Source: Clostridia bacterium (lineage in GTDB: Bacteria > Bacillota > Clostridia > TANB77 > CAG-508). From it: a stretch of 12,291 nucleotides of DNA. Below are positions 6,885 to 12,291 of this stretch, piece by piece. Numbering within the stretch: the first letter of the stretch is position 1; every line of letters begins with the position of its first letter. The stretch is from assembly GCA_900754285.1 (NCBI GenBank), contig CAAECB010000010.1:1-12291 (forward strand), read 5' to 3'. The notes under the pieces were generated by a model. It was not told the DNA's origin and searched no databases. It saw only the letters and a list, made by a program, of their open reading frames with translations. Made by a program: the position numbers and the translations under genes.

Positions 6885-7407
6885 ATTGATACAACAGAAA
6901 GTTTTTTAGACAATGACCAAAGAATAAAATTAAAATAAATACTTACAGAAATATGCTTAAATTATCAAATTGAAATAATAGAACAAACCCAAAAGCAAGA
7001 AACACAAAAGAACAATACAGATATTTTAAATAAGTTTATATCATCCAAAGAAATTAAAGGTTGCTCAACAAGAACTTTAAATTACTATAAAGATAATATA
7101 ACCAAAATGTTAGATACAATAAATCTTCCAATAGGTGAAATTACTACTGAAATATTAAGAAACTATTTAGCCGATTATAAAAGCAATTCAAAAGCTGGTA
7201 TGAGAGTTGGAAAAATCACAAGAATAAATATATTAGATATGAATTTTCAAGAAAGAAGTTGTATTGTTTTAGGTAAAGGCAATAGTGAAAGAGAGGTTTA
7301 TTTTAGTGCAAAAATTATTGGGACATATTAAAATAGGTACAACAATGGAATATGCAATGGTTAATCAAACTAATGTTAAAAATTCACATAGAAAATATAT
7401 TACATAG
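6885..7407 (+). pseudogene. Tyrosine recombinase (phage integrase family) with two internal deletions
   Basis: The relic reads ESFLDNDQRIKLK, a TAA at 6936-6938, ILTEICLNYQIEI, then the core-binding domain (IKGCSTRTLNYYKDNITKML, EITTEILRNYLADYKSNS). After KAG it jumps directly to the catalytic-domain segment MRVGKITRI...DMNFQERSCIVLGKGNSERE. About 100 residues between these parts are missing, yet the frame is kept. A second deletion follows VYFSAK and shifts the frame. The C-terminus reads LLGHIKIGTTMEYAMVNQ (from 7315), containing the tyrosine nucleophile, and stops at TAG 7405-7407. The catalytic arginine (MRVG) and tyrosine remain, but the HxxR region is lost, so the protein is inactive. 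An ORF at 7107-7331 within it is a piece of this relic, not a gene. Confidence 0.85.
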
Positions 7408-7471
7408 GATAGAATAATAATTAAAAATTAATAAATTAATAAGGAATACGAAAAAAGAGTTTGAAGAATAA

Positions 7472-7500
7472 TTGTAATATTATAGATAAAATGGTATAAT
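7472..7500 (+). promoter_or_regulatory. Promoter of the third NUDIX gene
   Basis: TTGTAA (7472-7477), a 17-bp spacer and TATAAT (7495-7500) with a TGG extension in front. It is the best housekeeping-type promoter in the window. The gene starts about 35 bases downstream. Confidence 0.75.
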
Positions 7501-7535
7501 TATACATATATTAGTAGAAAGGAACGAAATTTTAT

Positions 7536-7961
7536 ATGGATAAATTTAAAGAAATTAGACCTATAGTGCTTGGATTAGTTAGAAATGGTAATAAACTGTT
7601 AGTTAGTAAGGGATATGATAAATTAAAAGAACAGGAATTTTATCGATGCTTGGGCGGTGGAATAGAATTTTTAGAGAAAAGCGAAGATGCATTAAAAAGG
7701 GAATTTAAAGAAGAACTCAACATAGATATAAAAGTTGGAAAATTTTTAGGCATTTCTGAAAATATATTTAATTATAAAGGTAAAAATGCACATGAATTAG
7801 TATTGTTTTATGATGCTTATATTGATGATAAAGATTATCAAGAAAAATATTCTGTAATAGATGATGATTCAGAAACAGAAGCAATGTGGATAGATATTAA
7901 TAGATTTAAAGATAAAGAGTTAACTTTATATCCAGAACAAATTTTTAAATATTTATTTTAA
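7536..7961 (+). CDS. NUDIX hydrolase
   Basis: A 141-residue single-domain NUDIX protein, distinct in sequence from the 6080 gene although the same length. The NUDIX box occupies 41-63: G41, E47, R55-E56, E59-E60, with N62 replacing the usual glycine (GGGIEFLEKSEDALKREFKE). The metal-binding glutamates are intact, so it is probably active. The C-terminal stretch (DDDSETEAMWIDINRF...LTLYP) is the usual 'W.....' closing of MutT-like proteins. The ribosome binding site is AAAGGAA about 11 bases upstream. It is transcribed alone from its own promoter and followed by antisense debris. Its nearness to two other NUDIX genes separated by an integrase scar suggests either separate arrivals or one cluster split by the element. 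Confidence 0.88.
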   Translation: MDKFKEIRPIVLGLVRNGNKLLVSKGYDKLKEQEFYRCLGGGIEFLEKSEDALKREFKEELNIDIKVGKFLGISENIFNYKGKNAHELVLFYDAYIDDKDYQEKYSVIDDDSETEAMWIDINRFKDKELTLYPEQIFKYLF

Positions 7962-7970
7962 TATAGTTTA

Positions 7971-8081
7971 TTATACAAAATCAAATTTATGAATATCAAT
8001 TCCGTGAAGCATAAGTTTGTCTGATAAACCTTGATGTGAATAATTATTTAATTCACGATAATATCTAATCTTATGTTCTAG
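7971..8081 (-). pseudogene. XRE-type helix-turn-helix regulator fragment
   Basis: On the minus strand the frame from 8081 to TAA 7971-7973 reads LEHKIRYYRELNNYSHQGLS, then DKLMLHGIDIHKFDFV. This matches the first two helices of XRE/HTH_3 repressors ('IryyRe.n.sqe.Ls.kL...gidi'). It has no start codon: an in-frame TAA lies at 8084-8082, right where the truncated brxL sequence begins. The recognition helix and everything after it are missing. The fragment is a relic trapped between the NUDIX gene and brxL, and it marks the left edge of the brxL deletion. Too short to function. Confidence 0.5.
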
Positions 8082-8140
8082 TTACATGAGATACAGGAGG
8101 AATATTTAGACAAGCTTATGACTTTGAAGAAAATAAAAGA

Positions 8141-9721
8141 ATGCCTTTTGTAATTGAGTCATTAAATCCAATCCAATTACCGAATATGGATATAGAAGGT
8201 CTATTTGAAGGAAGAAAGCACTTTACTAAAGATGAATGGATGGATATTTTAATTAGATCAATTGGAATAGAACCATCTCAACTAAAACAAAATCAAAAAT
8301 GGCACTTCTTAGAAAGAATAGTACCATTAGTAGAAAACAATTACAATATGTGTGAATTAGGTCCAAGAGGAACAGGAAAATCACATATATATAAAGAAAT
8401 ATCTCCAAATAGCATATTAGTATCAGGTGGACAAACAACTGTAGCAAACTTATTTTACAATATGGGTGCAAAGAAAATTGGACTTGTTGGAATGTGGGAT
8501 TGCGTAGCTTTTGATGAAGTAGCAGGAATACATTTCAAAGATAAAGATGGTATTCAAATAATGAAAGACTATATGGCTTCTGGATCTTTTGCAAGAGGAA
8601 AAGAAGAAAAGAATGCAAATGCTTCAATGGTATTTGTAGGAAATATAAATCAAAGTGTAGAAGTGTTACTAAAAACATCACATTTATTTGAACCATTCCC
8701 ACCAGAAATGGCAAATGATTCAGCATTTTTTGATAGAATGCACTATTATTTACCAGGTTGGGAAATTCCAAAAATGAGACCAGAACTAATAACAGATGAA
8801 TACGGATTTATAACAGACTATATATCAGAATTCTTTAGAGAAATGAGAAAACGTACATTCTCAGACTCAATCGACAAATATTTTAGATTAGGAAATAATC
8901 TAAACCAAAGAGATGTTATCGCTGTTAGAAAGACTGTCTCTGGGCTTGTAAAAGTATTATATCCAGATGGAGAATTTACAAAAGAAGAACTTGAAGAAAT
9001 ATTAGAATATGCTTTAGTTGGAAGAAGAAGAGTAAAAGAACAATTAAAGAAAATTGGCGGAATGGAATTTTATGATGTACATTTTTCATACATAGATAAT
9101 GAAACAATGGAAGAAAAATTTGTATCAGTGCCAGAAATCGGTGGAGGAAAACTAATACCTGAAGGTATGCTAAAAGCAGGACAAACTTATTATGTAGGAC
9201 TAGGAAACTCTGGAAGAATAGGAACATATAAAATAGAAGTTGAATCTCCAGTAGGACATGGAAAATTTGAAACAACAGGTGTTGGCTCAGATAGAGAAAC
9301 AAGAGAAGCATTAAGTACATCATTCAATTATTTTAAAGCAAATAAAAAAAGCATAAGTTCAAACATAAATACAGAAACAATAGATTACTTACTACACATA
9401 CAAGACCTACAAGGTACAGGTCCATCAAAAGATATTTCACTTGCTTCTTATGTTGCAATGTGTAGCAGTGCCTTAAAGAAACCAATGCAAGGAAGCCTTG
9501 TTATATTAGGTAGTATGAGCATTGGTGGAACTATAAGTAAAGTAGATGAATTAGCAAATACTTTACAAGTATGCTTTGACTCTGGAGCAAAAAAGATATT
9601 ATTACCAATGTCATCAGCAAGTGATATTTCACAAGTACCAAGTGAACTATTTTCAAAATTTAATATTGCATTTTACAATACACCAGAAGATGCAGTATAT
9701 AAAGCACTTGGAATAGAATAA
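8141..9721 (+). CDS. brxL: BrxL, BREX Lon-like AAA+ protein, N-terminally truncated and orphan
   Basis: 526 residues from ATG 8141. BrxL is the AAA+/Lon-like component of type 1 BREX phage-defence systems; it assembles into ring-shaped oligomers and binds DNA. Visible are Walker A GPRGTGKS (74-81), Walker B VAFDEVAG (122-129), a sensor-1-type asparagine in VFVGNIN (164-170), a DRM arginine (199), and a Lon-like domain from about 330 with GTGPSKD (425-431), MSIGGTI (459-465) and KKILLP (484-489). Full-length BrxL is about 680 residues; roughly 150 N-terminal residues are missing. In-frame BrxL-like sequence continues upstream to about 8090 (GGIFRQAYDFEENK) and then meets TGA 8087, so ATG 8141 is an internal methionine without a proper ribosome binding site. 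No other BREX gene (pglX, pglZ, brxA, brxB, brxC) is in the window. Probably non-functional in phage defence, although the ATPase core is uninterrupted. Confidence 0.88.
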   Translation: MPFVIESLNPIQLPNMDIEGLFEGRKHFTKDEWMDILIRSIGIEPSQLKQNQKWHFLERIVPLVENNYNMCELGPRGTGKSHIYKEISPNSILVSGGQTTVANLFYNMGAKKIGLVGMWDCVAFDEVAGIHFKDKDGIQIMKDYMASGSFARGKEEKNANASMVFVGNINQSVEVLLKTSHLFEPFPPEMANDSAFFDRMHYYLPGWEIPKMRPELITDEYGFITDYISEFFREMRKRTFSDSIDKYFRLGNNLNQRDVIAVRKTVSGLVKVLYPDGEFTKEELEEILEYALVGRRRVKEQLKKIGGMEFYDVHFSYIDNETMEEKFVSVPEIGGGKLIPEGMLKAGQTYYVGLGNSGRIGTYKIEVESPVGHGKFETTGVGSDRETREALSTSFNYFKANKKSISSNINTETIDYLLHIQDLQGTGPSKDISLASYVAMCSSALKKPMQGSLVILGSMSIGGTISKVDELANTLQVCFDSGAKKILLPMSSASDISQVPSELFSKFNIAFYNTPEDAVYKALGIE

Positions 9722-9807
9722 TAAATAAGATTATATAAGTAATTGAATAACATTAAATAATATTAAATATGCAAAGTAAAATAATTATATAATAAGTAAA
9801 TACATTA

Positions 9808-9917
9808 AAGCCAGAGGCTTGAAAGTACTGAAATGACTGGGGTAGAACTATAATCATAGTCTATATATTTTACTCCTATCTCTTATTACACAAAACTTTG
9901 ATGCCGCGACACTTTCG
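9808..9917 (+). ncRNA. Candidate structured RNA (class not recognised)
   Basis: Within the 352-base gene-free gap 9722-10073, this block is clearly richer in G+C than its surroundings and holds several helices. These are a perfect AAGCC-AGA-GGCTT hairpin (9808-9820); a long-range helix GAAAGT (9821-9826) with ACTTTC (9911-9916), extendable by T-G; and inside it GGGGTA (9839-9844) with TACTCC (9870-9875), which encloses ACTAT-AATC-ATAGT (9847-9860). There is no ORF. A TATAAT at 9788-9793 could serve as its -10. No T-tract follows closely on the plus strand, so the 3' end is unclear, and the complementary strand cannot be excluded. It may be a known clostridial RNA class that I cannot name, or the end of a mobile element. 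Confidence 0.45.
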
Positions 9918-10007
9918 AATAAAAATAATTAATAATTTTATTTTAAACTATAGACAAATATTTGTTCTTATTATAAAATATGTACAATAGTTCAAAAATA
10001 CTAAAAA

Positions 10008-10037
10008 TTGTAATATATAAGTACTAACAAATATACT
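10008..10037 (+). promoter_or_regulatory. Probable promoter of the RhuM-Fic gene
   Basis: TTGTAA (10008-10013) and TATACT (10032-10037) are separated by 18 bp, placing the start of transcription about 30 bases before the gene. In this A+T-rich stretch the match is only moderate; a TATAAT at about 10052-10057 is an alternative. Confidence 0.4.
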
Positions 10038-10073
10038 AAGAATTAAATTTTATATAATAAAGGATGTGTTCGT

Positions 10074-10766
10074 ATGGACGAAAAAAAGAATGAAATTATT
10101 TTATTTGAAAATCAAGGAGTAAGATTAGAAGTAAACCTAAAAGATGAAACTGTGTGGCTTACACAAAAACAAATGGCAGAATTATTTGGGAAGGATAGAA
10201 GAACAATCACTCGCCATATTCAAAATATTTATAAAGATGAAGAATTATCTGAAAGTTCAGTATGCTCATTTTTTGAGCATACTGCTGAAGATGGTAAAAA
10301 ATATAATGTACAATATTACAATCTTGATATGATAATTTCTGTTGGGTATCGTGTAAAATCACAAAATGGTATTTTGTTTAGAAAGTGGGCTACTAGTGTA
10401 TTAAAAGATTATATGCTAAAAGGTTATGCAATAAATCAAAAAAGATTAGAATACTTGGAAAAAACTATAAAATTAATAGATATTGCAAACCGCATTGATG
10501 AAAAACTAGAAGGAAATGATGCAAAAGAAATATTGAAGGTAATTGGAGGATATTCAAAAGCATTAGACTTATTAGATGATTATGATCATAGAACTTTAAA
10601 GAAATTTGAAGGAAATATAGACGATAGGAAAATTGAATACCAAGAATGCATAAATATAATTAATAAGTTAAGATTTAATGAAGAAAGTTCGCTTTTTGCA
10701 GTTGAAAGAGATAAAGGATTGGAATCAATTATTGGTAACATTTATCAAAGTTTTGCACGGACATGA
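10074..10766 (+). CDS. RhuM domain and linker (5' part of the RhuM-Fic gene)
   Basis: If no frameshift is made this 230-residue product is what would be translated. It keeps the complete RhuM domain and the helical linker (RLEYLEKTIKLIDIANRIDE), and it enters the Fic domain (SSLFAVERDKGLESIIGNIY) before ending ...SFART at TGA 10764-10766. It lacks the Fic active site, so it would be a DNA-binding protein without catalytic activity. That could in principle be a regulatory short form, if the shift is programmed. This last point is speculation. Confidence 0.6.
   Translation: MDEKKNEIILFENQGVRLEVNLKDETVWLTQKQMAELFGKDRRTITRHIQNIYKDEELSESSVCSFFEHTAEDGKKYNVQYYNLDMIISVGYRVKSQNGILFRKWATSVLKDYMLKGYAINQKRLEYLEKTIKLIDIANRIDEKLEGNDAKEILKVIGGYSKALDLLDDYDHRTLKKFEGNIDDRKIEYQECINIINKLRFNEESSLFAVERDKGLESIIGNIYQSFART
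10755..10761 (+). other. Frameshift site 3: GCA-C-GGA
   Basis: Zero frame reads GCA CGG ACA TGA. Skipping C10758 gives Q-S-F-A-G-H-D-I-Y, which fits the usual Fic-domain 'QtFgGqDlY' segment without gaps. Confidence 0.7.
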
Positions 10767-11028
10767 TATCTACAAAAGTATAGAAGAAAAAGGAGCAAAT
10801 TTTTTATATTTAATAGTAAAAAATCATGTATTTGCCGATGGAAACAAAAGGATTGCAGCAACCTTATTTATATATTTTTTGAATTTTTATGGAATATTAT
10901 ATAAAAACGGAAAACAAGTAATTGATAATAATACATTAACAGCTCTTACTTTGCTAATTGCTGAATCAAATCCAAAAGAAAAAGATATAATTATAGATTT
11001 AGTGTTGAATTTTTTGAATGATGAATAA
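10759..11028 (+). CDS. Fic/Doc catalytic domain (3' part of the RhuM-Fic gene)
   Basis: In the +1 frame the sequence reads GHDIYKSIEEKGANFLYLIV, then the Fic motif HVFADGNKR (10825-10851), then helices to TAA 11026-11028. Histidine, the acidic residue, the glycine-asparagine pair and the arginine of HxFx(D/E)GN(K/R)R are all present, so the active site is intact if the two halves are joined. The HVF start and DGNKR ending are nearer to Doc/RhuM-Fic proteins than to classical HPFxxGNGR Fic enzymes. No independent start with a ribosome binding site exists; an ATG at 10678 lies in the overlap and gives an out-of-family N-terminus. Confidence 0.7.
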   Translation, partial: GHDIYKSIEEKGANFLYLIVKNHVFADGNKRIAATLFIYFLNFYGILYKNGKQVIDNNTLTALTLLIAESNPKEKDIIIDLVLNFLNDE

Positions 11029-11045
11029 AATTGGAGGTAAATAAT

Positions 11046-11192
11046 ATGTTAGATTATGAGAGTGCTCCAGAAAGTATAATAATTAAAGATAAGGAAGATT
11101 TGAAAAATAAATTACAACAGGGTTTAGATGATATAAAATTAAACAAAACATATTCTTTAGATGAAGTTTTTAAACATATTGATAATTTATAA
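11046..11192 (+). CDS. 48-residue antitoxin-like small protein
   Basis: ATG 11046 with GGAGG eight bases ahead opens a 48-codon ORF: MLDYESAPESIIIKDKEDLK, a middle KLQQGLDDIKLNKTY, and SLDEVFKHIDNL at the end. The 'G..D....rtySldEvF..id' ending resembles small antitoxins of RelE/ParE-type modules, usually 45-90 residues. No toxin gene follows: after 18 bases the sequence becomes non-coding and a terminator comes. Either the partner was deleted, or the protein now works with the Fic gene 18 bases upstream. The ribosome binding site and undamaged frame support a real gene; the function is inferred from one motif. Confidence 0.55.
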   Translation: MLDYESAPESIIIKDKEDLKNKLQQGLDDIKLNKTYSLDEVFKHIDNL

Positions 11193-11250
11193 AGATGAGT
11201 GGGGTAGGGGGAAGAGCCTTTTAAAGATTTTAAATTTATATAATTTTTTA

Positions 11251-11293
11251 AAACGAACATTTGTTAATTGCAAATTTCAATGTTTGTTTTTTT
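11251..11293 (+). terminator. Intrinsic terminator of the RhuM-Fic / small ORF unit
   Basis: AAACGAACATT (11251-11261) pairs with AATGTTTGTTT (11279-11289) over 11 bp with one G-U pair, then T runs to 11293. It is the strongest hairpin in this part of the window. The stretch between it and the IS remnant (11294-11442) shows no gene or clear IS left end. Confidence 0.8.
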
Positions 11294-11442
11294 ATTTATA
11301 TTGTATTTTAATTATTATAATTTAAACTTGCGAAAATCAATTTTAAGCCATTTTAATATTGGAGAAAGATAGAAAAAATAGTTTATTGTATCCCTTACTA
11401 ACCAGTGTTTCGTGTCTATTAATTTTTTAGTTACTATAATAA

Positions 11443-11781
11443 ATGGTAAAACTAATTAGTAAAATACCAGATAATACAAATTTGATATTACATTCAGACC
11501 AAGGATGGCAATACCAAATGAAACAATATCAATACTTATTAAAAGAAAAAGGCATTCGACAAAGTATGTCTAGAAAAGGAAATTGTTTAGATAATTCGTT
11601 AGCAGAAAATTTCTTTGGGTTATTAAAATCAGAATTATTTTATATGAAAGAATATAAAACAATAGAAGAATTAGAAACAGATATAATAGAATATATAGAT
11701 TATTATAATAATAAAAGGATAAAGGGTAAGTTAAAAGGAATGAGCCTTGTACAATACAGAGTTCATTCCCAAGTTGCCTAG
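11443..11781 (+). pseudogene. IS3-family transposase OrfB, C-terminal fragment
   Basis: 112 residues of the rve integrase core. HSDQGWQYQ supplies the second catalytic aspartate (D19). SMSRKGNCLDNSLAENFFG supplies the glutamate (E55), with 35 residues between them as expected for DD(35)E. The closing part (EYIDYYNNKRIKGKLKGMS) is the standard IS150-group ending. A complete OrfB has about 270-290 residues, so roughly 160 N-terminal residues with the first aspartate are lost. There is no ribosome binding site at ATG 11443 and a stop precedes it directly, so this is a relic and not an expressed protein. Confidence 0.85.
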
Positions 11782-11796
11782 TACCTAATCAAAAAA

Positions 11797-11821
11797 TGTC
11801 CAATTTTTTGGGTTCAGTACA
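11797..11821 (-). repeat. Right terminal inverted repeat of the IS3/IS150-type element
   Basis: On the minus strand it begins TGTACTGAACCCAAAAA and ends TTGGACA, the IS150-group terminal repeat pattern (TGTACTG.ACCC). It lies 15 bases after the transposase stop. The matching left repeat was not found in the window. Confidence 0.75.
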
Positions 11822-12291
11822 ATGTGACCATATCTTTGTTTATCTTCTGTATACTTAATTTATCTAATGTTTCCTTACCATAGAAGAATTCAAATGCTTC
11901 ATAAGGTGTTTTTCCACCTAATGATTTTCTTGGCACTGAATTGATATGAGAAAACATTAAATTGATTTTTTCTTGTGTTAAATCTTTCATGCTTTTTTTC
12001 TTATAAATGATGTTTCTTATGAATTCATGATTGTTTTCTACATGAGGTTTCTGACTAGGAGTCTGTGCATCACAATAGAAAATATTAGTCCTTATTTCAC
12101 CAGTTTCATGATTAATCTCAAAAAGTTGGGGTCTGGCAAATTCAGTGCCTCTATCGGTCAATATTAATCCAAATAGTTTATGATACATGTCATCAGATAA
12201 AATATATTGAAAGTAATTTAGTGAATTAGACATATCTTCTGAAGTTTTATGTTGTTTTAAAAGACCAATCATTAACCCTGTGTTTTCAAAA
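11814..12291 (-). pseudogene. IS30-family transposase, C-terminal part, cut by the IS3 end and by the window edge
   Basis: The minus-strand frame is open to the right edge of the window, so the ATG at 12272 is internal. LILTDRGTEFARPQLFEI carries the second aspartate; IFYCDAQTPSQKPHVENNHE carries the glutamate; NSVPRKSLGGKTPYEAFEFF is the IS30 'N..PRK.L...TP.E.F' ending. The D-E spacing is larger than the classical IS30 33 because of a short insertion (ETGEIRTN). The last codons, TTG TAC TGA, lie inside the neighbouring IS3 terminal repeat: the native C-terminus has been replaced by the repeat, which supplies the stop codon. Probably only a few residues are lost, so activity is uncertain. Confidence 0.8.

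Larger units (their letters stand above)
10074..11028 (+). pseudogene. RhuM-Fic (Fic/Doc-type toxin) fusion split by one +1 frameshift
   Basis: Two overlapping ORFs form one gene of 317 residues once a single base at 10758 is dropped; 955 bases minus one is exactly 318 codons. Residues 1-115 are the RhuM-type DNA-binding or virulence domain, with a helix-turn-helix at about 29-50 (LTQKQMAELFGKDRRTITRH) and the typical VGYRVKSQNGILFRKWA block (90-106). A helical linker follows, then a C-terminal Fic/Doc domain. RhuM-Fic fusions of about 330 residues are widespread in accessory DNA and are thought to be toxin-like AMP- or phosphotransferases; the N-terminal half may bind DNA. The ribosome binding site AAAGGATG lies upstream. 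A second small ORF starts 18 bases downstream and a terminator closes the unit. No nonsense codons occur in either half. Confidence 0.78.
11443..11821 (+). mobile_element. IS3-family (IS150-like) insertion sequence, right-end remnant
   Basis: The remnant contains the last third of the transposase and the right terminal repeat. The left part, including orfA, the first aspartate of the DDE triad and the left terminal repeat, is absent from the window, so the element cannot move by itself. Its right end lies against an oppositely oriented IS30-type transposase gene. Confidence 0.8.

Noticed and set aside
8087..8089. TGA before brxL read as tryptophan (an alternative code that would extend BrxL)
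   Set aside because: Tryptophan is encoded by TGG throughout the window, and upstream of the TGA the frame soon meets TAA (8066) and antisense HTH sequence instead of BrxL.
8095..8100. AGGAGG as the brxL ribosome binding site
   Set aside because: It lies 40 bases before ATG 8141, and it encodes part of the conserved GGI in the BrxL frame, so it is coding sequence of the lost gene.
8253..9323. Three minus-strand ORFs inside brxL
   Set aside because: Low-complexity L/F-rich translations that are antisense shadows of a well-conserved gene.
9955..9966. Perfect palindrome ACAAATATTTGT as an operator
   Set aside because: Palindromes of this A+T content are expected by chance here, and it lies about 50 bases before the proposed promoter.
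11054..11260. Minus-strand 68-codon ORF over the small antitoxin-like gene
   Set aside because: Starts within the terminator and mirrors a plus-strand ORF that has a good ribosome binding site.
1..12291. CRISPR arrays, tRNA or rRNA genes
   Set aside because: No regularly spaced direct repeats and no tRNA or rRNA signature was seen on either strand.

Overview
The window is very A+T-rich (about one fifth to one quarter G+C by eye), with AGGAGG-type ribosome binding sites, TGn-TATAAT promoters and U-tract terminators. Together with a DivIC/FtsB-like division protein, a Firmicutes-type Rho and clostridial-looking NUDIX, WYL and IS proteins, this points to a low-GC Firmicute, most likely a clostridial lineage. 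The genus cannot be told from the window.

Layout. Positions 79-1950 look like chromosomal backbone: a division protein, a nested hairpin terminator, rho, and a clean rho terminator. Positions 2002-4364 hold one long glycosyltransferase gene, a membrane module fused to a GT2 domain, split into three reading frames by two single-base shifts. Positions 4365-5006 are a scrap-heap of three overlapping gene fragments: a possible DUF2779 tail, a WYL domain with a nonsense codon, and an unidentified coiled-coil tail. Positions 5060-6833 are a promoter-led three-gene operon for nucleotide chemistry: an ASCH-NUDIX fusion, a NUDIX hydrolase and a DUF4406/deoxyribosyltransferase-like protein. A tyrosine recombinase with two internal deletions (6885-7407) follows, then a third NUDIX gene with its own promoter (7472-7961). 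Next come an antisense XRE-type HTH fragment and an orphan BrxL (BREX Lon-like ATPase) that has lost its N-terminal domain. After BrxL lie a relatively G+C-rich block that folds like a structured RNA (9808-9917), a RhuM-Fic gene split by one single-base shift, a 48-residue antitoxin-like ORF and a strong terminator. The right end is an IS3/IS150-type transposase tail whose terminal repeat abuts, and supplies the stop codon of, an IS30-type transposase that runs off the window.

Reading. From about 2000 onward this is an accessory region that has been repeatedly rearranged. The BrxL remnant, WYL remnant, Fic module and integrase scar are consistent with an eroded defence island. The most striking observation concerns decoding. 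The three single-base frameshifts (2161, 3923, 10758) all have the same form: an extra C directly before a conserved GGA glycine codon, so the zero frame meets CGG followed by A. By my scan, in-frame CGG occurs nowhere else in roughly 3,200 codons of the window. Either the sequence carries a context-specific insertion artefact or mutation, or the organism skips a base at CGGA (+1 frameshifting or four-base decoding at an unassigned CGG). This is the first thing to check.
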